Shown: in pieces, positions 42,977 to 52,141 of the stretch
Layout: the number at the start of each line of letters is the position of its first letter
Position numbering within the stretch: position 1 is the stretch's first letter
From: Bacillus sp. IITD106
Lineage (GTDB): Bacteria; Bacillota; Bacilli; Bacillales; Bacillaceae_C
Direction of reading: 5' to 3'
DNA: 64,000 nucleotides
Assembly: GCF_019459225.1 (NCBI RefSeq)
Contig: NZ_JAIAZY010000006.1
Location: 1-64,000, forward strand
Notes under the pieces: model-generated
The model's input: only the letters and a program-made list of their open reading frames with translations
Databases searched by the model: none
What the model was told of the DNA's origin: nothing
Translations under genes and position numbers: made by a program

Positions 42977-44152
42977 TTGAATAATATGAAGATAATACTG
43001 CATTCAATATTTTACATAGGAATGCTCATTTTATTAACGGGATGTTGGGATAAAGTTGAAATTAACGATCAAGCTATTATTACGGCAACAGCTTTTGACA
43101 AAGATGATAACGGTCAAATTGATCTCACTCTTCAAATTTTCATTCCAAAATCCTTCTCTACTGGTCGTACAGGTAGTCCAGGAAGTGCAGGACCCGTTAC
43201 CTTCATCACTTCCCAAAAGGGCGATAATATAGCAGATGCATTGTCAAAGATTCAAGGTAAACTATCACGCAAGCTTTTTTGGGGGCAATGTAAGGTTTTT
43301 ATATTTGGAGAAGAAGTAGCTAAAAGTGGCATAGGAAATCATGTCGACTATCTATTGCGCCAACCCCAACCTAGAGAAAGAGGATTATTGTTTGTAGCGA
43401 ATAAAGCAAAAAAAGTCCTTGAAATGCCGGCTGTTCTGGAGCGCTATTCTTCTGAAGGAATCAAAGAGCAATCAAAACTAACCACCGGCATTAAAGTAAC
43501 TTTAAAAGATTTTGAGGAAATGCTGATAGGAAATTCAAGCGCTGCAGCCCTCCCTTATCTAAAAATTTCTAAAGAAAAGCAAATGCAAGGACAAACGGAT
43601 AAATATGCTCATATTTATGGAACAGCTATTTTTAAAAATGACAAAATGATTGGAAAAATGTCAGAGAAAGAAACAAGAGGCATACTATGGATTAAAAATG
43701 AATTAAGGGATTACACTGTTACGGTTCGAGTAAACGATGACCATGGAGAAATTTCATTAAATCCAGTATCTGCTCAAATCAATCTGATCCCTAAAATACA
43801 AAATAATAAATGGACCATGATAATAAAAATTAAAACGGAAGGTTCTATCGCATTAAACACAACAAATTTAGATATTACAACTTCAAAAGCAATCAAAACA
43901 ATAGAAAAAGCGTACCAAAAAAAAATCCATGGAAGGGTACAGTTAGCGATTGATTTAATACAACATAAACTAAACGCCGATATTGTAGACTTTGCCAAAA
44001 AATTTCATCGCAAATATCCAAAAGAATGGGAAAGGGTAGAAAAACGCTGGAATGAAAAATTTCCGGAGGTAGATGTTGTGATTGATGTAGAAGCCCATGT
44101 AAAAAGACAGGGTTATATAAATGAATCAGCTGGAAGAAAGAAGAGTGATTAA
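42977..44152 (+). CDS. germinant receptor C subunit, Ger(x)C lipoprotein
   Basis: 391 residues from TTG 42977 (or ATG 42986, which has poorer spacing to AAAAGG). The lipobox is LLTGCWDKVEINDQAII (lipidated Cys near residue 23), as in all GerAC proteins. Ger(x)C domains are seen as GDNIADALSKIQGKLSRKLFWGQCKVFIFGEE and WERVEKRWNEKFPEVDVVIDVEAHVKRQG. It is anchored outside the spore inner membrane and works with the A and B subunits. Confidence 0.94.
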   Translation: MNNMKIILHSIFYIGMLILLTGCWDKVEINDQAIITATAFDKDDNGQIDLTLQIFIPKSFSTGRTGSPGSAGPVTFITSQKGDNIADALSKIQGKLSRKLFWGQCKVFIFGEEVAKSGIGNHVDYLLRQPQPRERGLLFVANKAKKVLEMPAVLERYSSEGIKEQSKLTTGIKVTLKDFEEMLIGNSSAAALPYLKISKEKQMQGQTDKYAHIYGTAIFKNDKMIGKMSEKETRGILWIKNELRDYTVTVRVNDDHGEISLNPVSAQINLIPKIQNNKWTMIIKIKTEGSIALNTTNLDITTSKAIKTIEKAYQKKIHGRVQLAIDLIQHKLNADIVDFAKKFHRKYPKEWERVEKRWNEKFPEVDVVIDVEAHVKRQGYINESAGRKKSD

Positions 44153-44154
44153 TT

Positions 44155-44379
44155 GTGAGATGGGGAACTTTCTTAATAGTAGCTGGAATAATTGTTTTTA
44201 TCATCTTACTTACATGGCAAAAAATGAAACAGGCTCCCAAAAAAGATAAATGGGCATTTTTTATCCTTCTTTTCATTGCTTGGGGATTATCTTTATTTAA
44301 TTTGCAGTATGTTGAAGGTCCAAATTCAATACTTGAAAAACTTTTAACACCAACCTTTGGAAAATTCATGAAAAAATAA
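44155..44379 (+). CDS. germinant receptor D-type small membrane protein
   Basis: 74 residues, GTG start 2 bases after the gerC stop. Two membrane helices (~4-22 and ~34-50) separated by a basic loop (KMKQAPKKDKW). Small two-helix proteins encoded inside ger operons have been described as D subunits that tune receptor function. Position and topology fit that role; sequence alone cannot prove it. Confidence 0.75.
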   Translation: MRWGTFLIVAGIIVFIILLTWQKMKQAPKKDKWAFFILLFIAWGLSLFNLQYVEGPNSILEKLLTPTFGKFMKK

Positions 44380-44416
44380 GTTATACTAATAATTTTGAAC
44401 GAAAGGAGCCGTGGTT

Positions 44417-45538
44417 ATGGAGAAAGGAAGAATTTCATCTCTTCAGATGGCTATGCTGATGTATCCTACAATCGTAGCTACTGCTATCCTTTCAGTTCCA
44501 AACATAACAGCAAAGTATGCTCCTCATGACTTATGGATCTCGCCTATATTTTCTTCCATAGTCGGCTTTGTAACAGTATTAATTGCCTATAAACTTTATA
44601 AGCTTTACCCGAAAGAAACGATCATCCAATCTGTAGAAAAAATAATAGGGAAGATTCCGGGTAAAATAATCAGCTTTATTATTTTATTTTTCTATATACA
44701 AACGACCGGGGAAATTATTAGGAATTATAGTGAATTCATCATTGGCTCTTTTCTATTTAAAACACCAATGGTCGTCATCATCGGGACGATGGTCCTTCTT
44801 TGTGCAGCGGCTGTTCACGCAGGGTTAGAAGTATTAGGTAGGCTTGCACAATTGTTTTTCCCACTTTTTGTCTTTCCACTCTTCATTTTAATCATTTTAT
44901 TAATTCCAAATTATGAGGTAGGAAATATCCTACCAATATTAGAAAACGGATTAGGCCCACCTCTTAAAGGCTCTATTGTACTGGGTGGCTGGTTTTCAGA
45001 ATTCTTTCTTATCATGTTTCTTCTTCCATTCTTAAAAGATGAAAAAAAGGGATTAAAATACAGTTTGATTAATGTTTTTGCAATCATGATTACTTTAGTA
45101 ATCGTCAACCTCACTGTTCTTTTTGTACTTGGAATAGCGACTGCTGCTAAAGTATACCCGTTAATGAACGTAGGACGTTATATAAGCTATGCCGACTTTT
45201 TCGAAAACTTGGAATCCGTTATTATGGCGGTATGGATTGTTGGGGCTTTTATTAAAATATCGGTATTTTATTATGCTATTGTGTTGGGTACAGCACAGTG
45301 GCTGAATCTATCTGATTACAAACTGATCATTTGGCCAATCGGACTTTTACTTATAGAGTTCTCCTTCTGGTCCATCCCAAGTTCAATGAGTTTTTTTGTA
45401 ATTGAAATAATCGTTTTTCCACCCTTTGCTATCTTTGTACAAACGATTCTTCCATTTCTATTGCTGCTCATAGCTTTGTTTAGAAATAGGAAGAGAAAAA
45501 ATCCAAAAACAAAATCGAACATAAGCAAGAGCACGTGA
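44417..45538 (+). CDS. germinant receptor B subunit, GerAB family permease-like
   Basis: 373 residues from ATG 44417, 8 bases after AAGGAG; a GTG at 44411 is closer to the RBS and less likely. Ten membrane helices of the APC-type spore germination permease family: ISSLQMAMLMYPTIVATAILSVPNITAKYAPHDLWISPI at the front and PNYEVGNILPILENGLGPPLKGSIVLGGWFSEFF in the middle. It is the ligand-binding subunit in GerA-type receptors. The basic tail (RNRKRKNPKTKS) is normal. Confidence 0.94.
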   Translation: MEKGRISSLQMAMLMYPTIVATAILSVPNITAKYAPHDLWISPIFSSIVGFVTVLIAYKLYKLYPKETIIQSVEKIIGKIPGKIISFIILFFYIQTTGEIIRNYSEFIIGSFLFKTPMVVIIGTMVLLCAAAVHAGLEVLGRLAQLFFPLFVFPLFILIILLIPNYEVGNILPILENGLGPPLKGSIVLGGWFSEFFLIMFLLPFLKDEKKGLKYSLINVFAIMITLVIVNLTVLFVLGIATAAKVYPLMNVGRYISYADFFENLESVIMAVWIVGAFIKISVFYYAIVLGTAQWLNLSDYKLIIWPIGLLLIEFSFWSIPSSMSFFVIEIIVFPPFAIFVQTILPFLLLLIALFRNRKRKNPKTKSNISKST

Positions 45539-45570
45539 ATGGCATTTACCACTTATGTGTTCTTGCTTTA
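45523..45570 (+). terminator. terminator of the germinant receptor operon
   Basis: AAGCAAGAGCAC (45523-45534) pairs with GTGTTCTTGCTT (45557-45568) with one G-T pair. It overlaps the gerB stop. Confidence 0.75.
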
Positions 45571-45674
45571 CACAATCGCTAAACAAATACACTCGAAAAT
45601 TAATTCACATTCCCTGTATCTTTCTTTTAAAACAACCGTACATATTAATAAATAACTGAAAGTGGGGAGCAATT

Positions 45675-46343
45675 TTGCATTATCAATCTTATCGAATCCC
45701 AAATACAAATCTTGAAAACAAAAAAGATATCATTCAAGTGATTGGCGATGGAAAAATTTCTGTTCAGCCTGATCATGCTAAGGTGACATTGGGAGTTTCA
45801 ACCGAGAATAAAATATTACAGCTAGCTCAGGAAGAAAACGCTGTGATGATTACGAAAATTAAGCGGGCATTAAATCAAATGGGGATAGAGGACAAGCAAA
45901 TTAAAACGGTAGATTACTCTATCTTTCCGCAATATGATTTTGTTGATGGAAAGCAAGAATTTAGAACATATAAAGTGGATCATTTACTAGAAATAAGTAT
46001 CTTCCAAATTGAAATGTCTGGAAAGGTAGTAGATGAAGCCGGCAAAAATGGGGCTAATATAGTTTCGAATGTAAAGTTTGAAATATCCAATTATGACCAA
46101 TACTACAAAGAAGCATTGTCTTTAGCAGTGCTCAATGCCATTGAAAAGGCCGAAGCAATTGCCCGTACGCTGAAGGTACGTTTAATTAGAACACCTATTT
46201 TAATAACAGAAAATCCAAAGAAACCTAGTGGACCGATTCCTTTTGAGACCACCGCTTTTGTAAAAAGTGCGGCCACGACTCCTATTCAGCCTGGCTCAAC
46301 AGATATTACGAGTACAATAACAGCTGATTTTGAATATCATTAA
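45675..46343 (+). CDS. SIMPL domain (DUF541) protein
   Basis: 222 residues, TTG start after GTGGGGAG. SIMPL pattern: IIQVIGDGKISVQPDHAKVTLGVSTENKILQLAQEEN at the front, then IKTVDYSIFPQYDFVDGKQEFRTYKVDHLLEIS and LNAIEKAEAIARTLKVRLI. No signal peptide is apparent, unlike Gram-negative YggE relatives. Function is uncertain; E. coli YggE has been linked to oxidative stress. Single gene. Confidence 0.85.
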   Translation: MHYQSYRIPNTNLENKKDIIQVIGDGKISVQPDHAKVTLGVSTENKILQLAQEENAVMITKIKRALNQMGIEDKQIKTVDYSIFPQYDFVDGKQEFRTYKVDHLLEISIFQIEMSGKVVDEAGKNGANIVSNVKFEISNYDQYYKEALSLAVLNAIEKAEAIARTLKVRLIRTPILITENPKKPSGPIPFETTAFVKSAATTPIQPGSTDITSTITADFEYH

Positions 46344-46427
46344 TTTTATCCCGTACAAGATTTCGATTTAATTGGCAACGCTTTCACGAAATATTGCGAA
46401 TATTCATATGTTCATTATGCTTTTAAC

Positions 46428-46437
46428 ATGCTATAAT
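46428..46437 (+). promoter_or_regulatory. extended -10 promoter of ilvA
   Basis: CATGCTATAAT has a perfect TATAAT (46432-46437) with the TGn extension, about 43 bases before the ilvA start. The leader is too short for a T-box. Confidence 0.5.
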
Positions 46438-46479
46438 ATAAAAATATTCTTATTTTGGCGAAGGAAGTGGTTTAGCGCG

Positions 46480-47748
46480 ATGAATCATACAAAAGAAAAA
46501 TCGAGGACAGTACATGTGGAAGATATTCTCATTGCATATCAGCGCTTAAAAGATGTGGTCGCACATACGCCTTTGCAAAAAAACGAGCGTTTATCTGAAA
46601 AATATGGCTGTCATGTTTACGTGAAAAGAGAAGATTTGCAGCACGTACGATCTTTTAAATTACGTGGTGCTTATTATAAAATTAAATCGATTGAAAATGA
46701 AGCACGCGAAAAAGGGATTGTTTGTGCAAGCGCTGGAAATCATGCTCAAGGGGTTGCATATGCCTGCTCTCATCTTGGAATTTCCGGAAAGATTTTCATG
46801 CCACAAACAACACCCAAACAAAAAATTGATCAAGTAAGAATGTTCGGCCGCGACTTTGTGGAAATCGTCCTTGTAGGTGATACGTTTGATGATTCATCCG
46901 AAAGTGCGAATGAATATGCCAAAAAGGAAGGAAAAATATTCATTCATCCATTTGACGATTATGATATTATTGCTGGGCAAGGAACAGTAGCTGTTGAGAT
47001 CATGAATGATATCGAAGAGCCTGTTGATTTTGTATTTGGTAGCATTGGCGGAGGCGGACTTGTTGCCGGTTTAAGCGCATATATAAAAAATCTTTCTCCT
47101 CATACTTCTATCATCGGAGTTGAGCCAGAAGGAGCAGCAAGTATGAAGGCTGCTTTGAGAAATAACCAAGTAACTGCACTGGAATCTATCGACAAGTTTG
47201 TTGATGGTGCTGCTGTGAAATGTGTAGGCCAAAAAACATATGAGATTTGTAAAAAATATGTTGATGATATTATTCCTGTTCCAGAAGGCAAAGTGTGTAC
47301 GACCATCCTTGACTTATATAATGAACATGCGATTATCGCAGAACCTGCAGGGGCTCTACCAATTGCAGCACTTGATTTTTACAAAGAGGAAATCAAAGGG
47401 AAATCCGTTATTTGTGTAATCAGTGGCGGGAATAATGATATTGGAAGAATGCAGGAAATCAAAGAAAAATCATTGATTTATGAAGGATTGCTTTATTACT
47501 TCATCATTAATTTCCCACAACGTGCAGGAGCACTTCGTGAATTCCTAGATGGTGTGCTCGGTCCAGATGACGACATTACTACGTTTGAATATACGAAGAA
47601 AAACAACAAAGAAAGCGGTCCTGGTCTTGTTGGAATTGAATTAAAACGAAAAGAAGATTACGAAGGTCTTATCGAGCGTATGAAGCAAAAAGGGTTTCCG
47701 TTTACAGAAGTGAATAAAGACAGCACGTTATTCCATCTTTTGATTTGA
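46480..47748 (+). CDS. ilvA: threonine ammonia-lyase (threonine dehydratase), biosynthetic
   Basis: 422 residues from ATG 46480 with GAAGGAAG upstream, the same length as B. subtilis IlvA. The PLP lysine is Lys60 (SFKLRGAYYK); also seen are SAGNHAQGVAYAC, the GSIGGGGLVAG phosphate-binding loop and SGGNNDIGR. The C-terminal ACT-like regulatory domain (~335-422, NFPQRAGALREFLDGVLGPDDDITTFEYTKK) gives isoleucine feedback control. It converts threonine to 2-oxobutanoate, the first step of isoleucine synthesis. No other ilv genes are near. Confidence 0.96.
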   Translation: MNHTKEKSRTVHVEDILIAYQRLKDVVAHTPLQKNERLSEKYGCHVYVKREDLQHVRSFKLRGAYYKIKSIENEAREKGIVCASAGNHAQGVAYACSHLGISGKIFMPQTTPKQKIDQVRMFGRDFVEIVLVGDTFDDSSESANEYAKKEGKIFIHPFDDYDIIAGQGTVAVEIMNDIEEPVDFVFGSIGGGGLVAGLSAYIKNLSPHTSIIGVEPEGAASMKAALRNNQVTALESIDKFVDGAAVKCVGQKTYEICKKYVDDIIPVPEGKVCTTILDLYNEHAIIAEPAGALPIAALDFYKEEIKGKSVICVISGGNNDIGRMQEIKEKSLIYEGLLYYFIINFPQRAGALREFLDGVLGPDDDITTFEYTKKNNKESGPGLVGIELKRKEDYEGLIERMKQKGFPFTEVNKDSTLFHLLI

Positions 47749-47770
47749 TAAAATGTGCCTATAAAAACAA

Positions 47771-47914
47771 AAGCGTAAGCGCCTGTTCAGCAACGTACAA
47801 ACTTTTTAGGGTTCTGACGAGATAAAGGAAACACGGTGAGCCAATAGGCGAGCCGATGTTGACTTATCGGAAGAAACCGAAAGTTTTGCTAGTTGCCGGC
47901 TGCTTGCGCTAGAC
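47771..47914. repeat. ~145-bp hairpin repeat with terminal inverted repeats
   Basis: The element starts with AGCGTAAGCGCC and ends with GGCTGCTTGCGCT, imperfect inverted copies. It has a GC content visibly above its surroundings, and inner segments (GGTGAGCC, GAGCCGATGTTGACTTATCGG as landmark) suggest a folded RNA or DNA. It resembles the short, non-coding, transposon-derived hairpin repeats scattered between Bacillus genes. It sits just past ilvA and may act as its terminator. Confidence 0.65.
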
Positions 47915-48034
47915 GGAAACTATTTTCTAGAGATTTATCCACAAAGTTTCAATTTATCATTTGTTTAGCATTGAATAGACGAGGTTATGGCCTCGTTTTT
48001 TTCATACATAATTTTGTTCTAAGGAGGAATGGAA

Positions 48035-48958
48035 ATGAAAATCGTATTATCAAGAAGCGAGAAAGATACAATCCTAGACTCCCTTACCCCTGAACAGAAA
48101 GTATTTATTGAACATCACGTAAAAAGAGGTAAAAAAACCGCTTTTGCAAATGTAATGGCTGCTGATAAAGGAATGGTCATCCCAGAACATGCCGATTTGG
48201 AAGAAGCCGAAATGTTGTTAGACGAATGGATTTTAGAGGACTACATTGATAATGGCTTTACTAACCCGGAGACTCCGTGTGAGTGTGGAAGGCCGTTGCG
48301 TTATCAATACATTGTCAGACATAAGGCAACGAATGAGACTCGAAGATTCGGGATAGAACATTTTAAAGAACATACCGGTTTTTCACCAGAAATTATCAGT
48401 GAGATCCGAAAAGGTTTTAACGTTATCGACTATGAAATGGATGAAATCTTATTTAAATTTCAAAACCATTGGAATCTGAGGGAGGAAATTCCCTTTTTAC
48501 CCGATGATTTTGAGATGCCAGAAAAATTTCAGAAATATTTAGAAGTAGGCCTTCCCTTACTAGATAAACATATTGAAGAATTTAAAAAACTGATTCGAGA
48601 TTACATGGAACAAGTTCGGGAGCAACGAAGCTTCGATTATTCAGAGAGCCAATCTCCTTCACCCTTTTATGCATCTTTTGATATTGAAGATTATATTTTC
48701 GAAGACACTTTTCGGGTGGACCCCGAGTCATTTAGTAAGGATAAAGCGCTAGAATTTTTAGAAAGCGGTGTATCCAGCACAAGAATTTTATGTGAACTAT
48801 TAATCAAGCATGGTTATGCCAGTGTGGAAAGATATTTAACTGGCAAGCCAAAAATCTATGGACCCGTTTGCTTGTATTTAGAGTCACTGACAGCACGAGA
48901 TGTTGTGAAAAGAGGGCAAATACTTGGGAAAGACGATCGTTACTATCATTTTAAATAA
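48035..48958 (+). CDS. protein of unknown function, DUF3895-like
   Basis: 307 residues from ATG 48035, 7 bases after AAGGAGG; the ATG at 48029 is too close. There is a helical N-terminus, a CECGRPLRYQYIVRHKATNETRRFGIEHFKEHTGF segment that looks like a small folded core (only two cysteines, so a zinc site would need other ligands), and an acidic coil-rich C-terminal half. It resembles DUF3895 proteins of the B. cereus group, from memory. Cytoplasmic; no functional clue nearby. Confidence 0.65.
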   Translation: MKIVLSRSEKDTILDSLTPEQKVFIEHHVKRGKKTAFANVMAADKGMVIPEHADLEEAEMLLDEWILEDYIDNGFTNPETPCECGRPLRYQYIVRHKATNETRRFGIEHFKEHTGFSPEIISEIRKGFNVIDYEMDEILFKFQNHWNLREEIPFLPDDFEMPEKFQKYLEVGLPLLDKHIEEFKKLIRDYMEQVREQRSFDYSESQSPSPFYASFDIEDYIFEDTFRVDPESFSKDKALEFLESGVSSTRILCELLIKHGYASVERYLTGKPKIYGPVCLYLESLTARDVVKRGQILGKDDRYYHFK

Positions 48959-49089
48959 CATCCGGTTTATTAGGATATTTGATATTTTACAGTCAACAAT
49001 TCATGCTCAATCGGGACTGAAACTAAAAAATACAAGCGTTCTATCGCAATCCCATCCAGAGCTTATTGTTTTTATCAAAATATTTAATG

Positions 49090-49122
49090 AAAAAAGATCG
49101 GGTCTACATCGCCCGATCTTTT
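49090..49122. terminator. bidirectional terminator
   Basis: AAAAGATCGGG (49092-49102) pairs with CCCGATCTTTT (49112-49122). It is shared by the DUF3895-like gene and adhE. Confidence 0.88.
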
Positions 49123-49130
49123 AAATTCTG

Positions 49131-51734
49131 TTATACCCCTTTATATGCTTGCCTATAAATCTCCGCTAACTCTGTTACCAATGGCAGCTTAGGGTTGGCT
49201 GTTGTACATTGATCTTCGAATGCTCTTTCTGCGAGATCATCGACTTTACTTTCAAACTCATTTTTCTCCACACCATTCGCTTCTATGCTCATTGGAATTT
49301 CTAGTTCTCTCGCAAGCTTGATTACTGCTTGGATAAGACTCTCTACCCCTTCTTCCGTTGTTCGAGCCGGCAATCCTAGCACTCTTGCAATTTCTGCATA
49401 CCGCTTGTCTGCGATGAATTTTTCATATTTAGGAAATGCGGTAAATTTCTTCGGCTTTGTTGCATTGTAGCGAATGACGTGTGGCATAAGGATTGTATTG
49501 GCGCGTCCATGTGCAATGCCAAATTCCGCTCCGAGTTTGTGTGCCAAGCTATGGTTAATTCCCAGGAAGGCATTTGCGAAAGCCATACCTGCAATCGTTG
49601 AAGCATTATGCATTTTTTCACGAGCAACTTCATTACTTCCATCACGATAAGCCTGAGGCAAATATTCGAATACTAGTTGAATTGCTTTCATCGCAAGGGC
49701 ATCTGTATAATCATTGGCCATGACGGAAACGTATGCTTCAAATGCATGTGTCAAAACGTCCATCCCTGTATCAGCTGTTACGGTTTTCGGCACAGTCATG
49801 ACAAAATGCGGATCGATAATCGCAACATCTGGTGTCAATTCGTAGTCAGCAAGTGGATATTTCGTTCCAGCCGTTTTATCTGTAATGACAGAGAAGGATG
49901 TAACCTCAGATCCCGTTCCGGATGTTGTCGGAATCGCTACAAACTGCGCTTTTCTTCCAAGCTTCGGATATTTCACGATCCTTTTTCTAATGTCCATAAA
50001 CTTTTGCTTCAATCCATGAAAGTCGACATCTGGATATTCATAAAAAAGCCACATTCCTTTCGCGGCATCCATTGCTGAACCGCCACCAATTGTAATAATA
50101 ACGTCTGGTTCGAAGCGTGCCATCATTTCGGCACCCTTCATAACCGTTTCGATGCTAGGATCAGGTTCAACTTCAGAGAAAATTTCACAGTGAACGTAAT
50201 CAGGACGCCTTCTTAAGTAATAAAGGATTTTGTCAACGTAGCCGAGCTTCACCATTCCCGGATCCGTCACAATTGCTGCTTTTGAGATATTCGGCATTTT
50301 TTCCAAGTATTGAATGGAATTTTTCTCAAAATATATTTTGGCAGGAACTTTAAACCATTGCATATTTACATTCCTTTTCGCTACTTTTTTCGTATTGATT
50401 AAATGAACTGCCCCGACGTTTGTAGAAACAGAGTTTCCACCATATGTGCCACACCCAAGTGTTAGTGAAGGCATGTAGGCGTTGTATATATCACCAATTG
50501 CTCCTTGGGAAGATGGGGCATTCACAATAATTCGCCCAGCCTTCATCCTCATTCCAAATGCTTCAATAACATCATCATCCGTTGTATGAACGACTGCAGA
50601 GTGACCAATTCCGCCAAATTCCAGCATTTCTTCAGATCTTTTTAAACCTTCTTCTAAAGAATTGACTTTATAGCAAGCTAGAACTGGGCTCAACTTTTCA
50701 CGAGAAAGTGGGAATTCGGGACCAACCCCCGTTAATTCTGCCACTAAAATTTTTGTTTCTTCCGGCACGTTTACACCTGCCATTTGGGCGATTTTATATG
50801 CCGGCATACCGACAATGTCAGCGTTGACTGCACAGGATTTTTCATTAATGACGAGTTTTTCAACTTTTTGTTTTTCTTCTTCATTTAAAAAATAACAGTT
50901 TTGATCAATCATTTCTTTTTGTACGCGGGCATAGATTTCTTTATCAATAATCACCGCTTGTTCAGAGGCACAAATCATCCCGTTATCGAAGGTTTTTGAT
51001 AAAATTAAATCATTCACGGAACGCTCGATATTGGCTGTTTTTTCAATATAACATGGGACGTTCCCTGGACCTACACCTAGAGCAGGCTTTCCTGAACTAT
51101 AGGCAGATTTCACCATGCCAGCTCCACCTGTTGCTAAAATTAGAGATACCCCATTATGATTCATTAGAGTACGGGTAGCTTCAACAGATGGTTGCTCAAT
51201 CCATTGAATGCTATGTTCAGGAGCACCGGCTTTGAGCGCTGCATCCCTTAATACTCTAGCTGCCTCCTTACTACAGTTTTGTGCAGAAGGATGGAAAGCA
51301 AAAATAATCGGGTTTCTTGTTTTAATGGCACTTAACGCTTTAAACATCGTCGTAGAAGTCGGGTTTGTGACAGGCGTAACCCCAGCGATGACGCCAACAG
51401 GTTCGGCAATTTCGATGATACCTTCATGTTCATTTTCATGAATGATTCCGACCGTTTTATCGTATTTAATATTATGGTAAATATATTCGGTCGCGAAAAT
51501 ATTCTTAATGATTTTGTCCTCGTAGACGCCGCGTTTCGTTTCCTCGACTGCCATTTTAGCAAGCGGCATATGCTGATTTAAACCAGCTAGAGCCATATCT
51601 TTTACAATTACATCAATTTGATCTTGGTTATAGTCTCGAAATTTCTCAAGAGCATTTAAACCATTGTTCACTAACTGATCAATCATCGAAGACACATCAT
51701 GTTTTTCTTTCAATACTTTTTCAGTAACCGCCAT
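49131..51734 (-). CDS. adhE: bifunctional acetaldehyde-CoA/alcohol dehydrogenase
   Basis: 867 residues, the standard AdhE length. The N-terminal aldehyde dehydrogenase part (~1-440) has the catalytic Cys in FDNGMICASEQAV. The C-terminal iron-dependent alcohol dehydrogenase part (~460-867) has GGGSAMDAAKG, TTSGTGSEVTSFSVI and the metal-binding histidines in FLGINHSLAHKLGAEFGIAHGRAN. It reduces acetyl-CoA to ethanol in fermentation, recycling NADH, and forms spirosomes in other bacteria. RBS GGAGGGG precedes the ATG. A Rex/Fnr-type box lies 26 bases upstream. Confidence 0.97.
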   Translation of the reverse strand: MAVTEKVLKEKHDVSSMIDQLVNNGLNALEKFRDYNQDQIDVIVKDMALAGLNQHMPLAKMAVEETKRGVYEDKIIKNIFATEYIYHNIKYDKTVGIIHENEHEGIIEIAEPVGVIAGVTPVTNPTSTTMFKALSAIKTRNPIIFAFHPSAQNCSKEAARVLRDAALKAGAPEHSIQWIEQPSVEATRTLMNHNGVSLILATGGAGMVKSAYSSGKPALGVGPGNVPCYIEKTANIERSVNDLILSKTFDNGMICASEQAVIIDKEIYARVQKEMIDQNCYFLNEEEKQKVEKLVINEKSCAVNADIVGMPAYKIAQMAGVNVPEETKILVAELTGVGPEFPLSREKLSPVLACYKVNSLEEGLKRSEEMLEFGGIGHSAVVHTTDDDVIEAFGMRMKAGRIIVNAPSSQGAIGDIYNAYMPSLTLGCGTYGGNSVSTNVGAVHLINTKKVAKRNVNMQWFKVPAKIYFEKNSIQYLEKMPNISKAAIVTDPGMVKLGYVDKILYYLRRRPDYVHCEIFSEVEPDPSIETVMKGAEMMARFEPDVIITIGGGSAMDAAKGMWLFYEYPDVDFHGLKQKFMDIRKRIVKYPKLGRKAQFVAIPTTSGTGSEVTSFSVITDKTAGTKYPLADYELTPDVAIIDPHFVMTVPKTVTADTGMDVLTHAFEAYVSVMANDYTDALAMKAIQLVFEYLPQAYRDGSNEVAREKMHNASTIAGMAFANAFLGINHSLAHKLGAEFGIAHGRANTILMPHVIRYNATKPKKFTAFPKYEKFIADKRYAEIARVLGLPARTTEEGVESLIQAVIKLARELEIPMSIEANGVEKNEFESKVDDLAERAFEDQCTTANPKLPLVTELAEIYRQAYKGV

Positions 51735-51759
51735 TTTGACCCCTCCAAACGAAAATGAT

Positions 51760-51777
51760 TTGTGAAATAATTCACAT
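51760..51777. promoter_or_regulatory. Rex/Fnr-type box before adhE
   Basis: TTGTGAAATAATTCACAT matches the Rex consensus TTGTGAA-N4-TTCACAA at 13 of 14 fixed bases and also contains the Fnr half-sites TGTGA-N6-TCACA. Both regulators would fit an anaerobic alcohol-forming gene. Confidence 0.75.
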
Positions 51778-51802
51778 ATAACTTTTTAAAAAAAGATATC
51801 TC

Positions 51803-51985
51803 TTAATCCAAACTCATTAACTGAATTTCTTGGATTCTTTTTAAAAATTGTTCTTGTTTTAGTTTAAAATTTCTCGTTGACGACATAAATTTTGATTCGT
51901 ACATCATTTTTATGGAGCCATTTACTTCCGAACTTGGAAATAATCCAAAATCCGGAAAACAAATTTTCCACTCACATATGACCAC
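51803..51985 (-). CDS. possible 60-residue protein upstream of adhE
   Basis: GTG start with a strong RBS (AAGGAGGGGGAAAG), which is the main support. The product (VICEWKICFPDFGLFPSSEV at the front, a basic helix KLKQEQFLKRIQEIQLMSLD at the end) is not recognised. A box of the type TTGTGAAGTATTGAACAA (52039-52056) lies 54 bases upstream. It could instead be a leader of the adhE transcript. Confidence 0.35.
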   Translation of the reverse strand: MVICEWKICFPDFGLFPSSEVNGSIKMMYESKFMSSTRNFKLKQEQFLKRIQEIQLMSLD

Positions 51986-52066
51986 CTTTCCCCCTCCTTA
52001 CTTATATCCTAATTTCAATATAGCATATATTTTATAGTTTGTGAAGTATTGAACAAACTTTCTGAT

Positions 52067-52107
52067 GAAGAAGGACAGGAATTAAATATAGAATCCTGTC
52101 CTTCTTC
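52067..52107 (-). terminator. strong stem-loop after the MacB-type operon
   Basis: A perfect 14-bp stem (52067-52080 with 52094-52107, GAAGAAGGACAGGA and its complement) lies 35 bases past the permease stop. There is no clear T run on the minus strand. Confidence 0.55.
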
Positions 52108-52141
52108 ACTAAAATACTTGCCGCGACATTCGAAAGAAATA

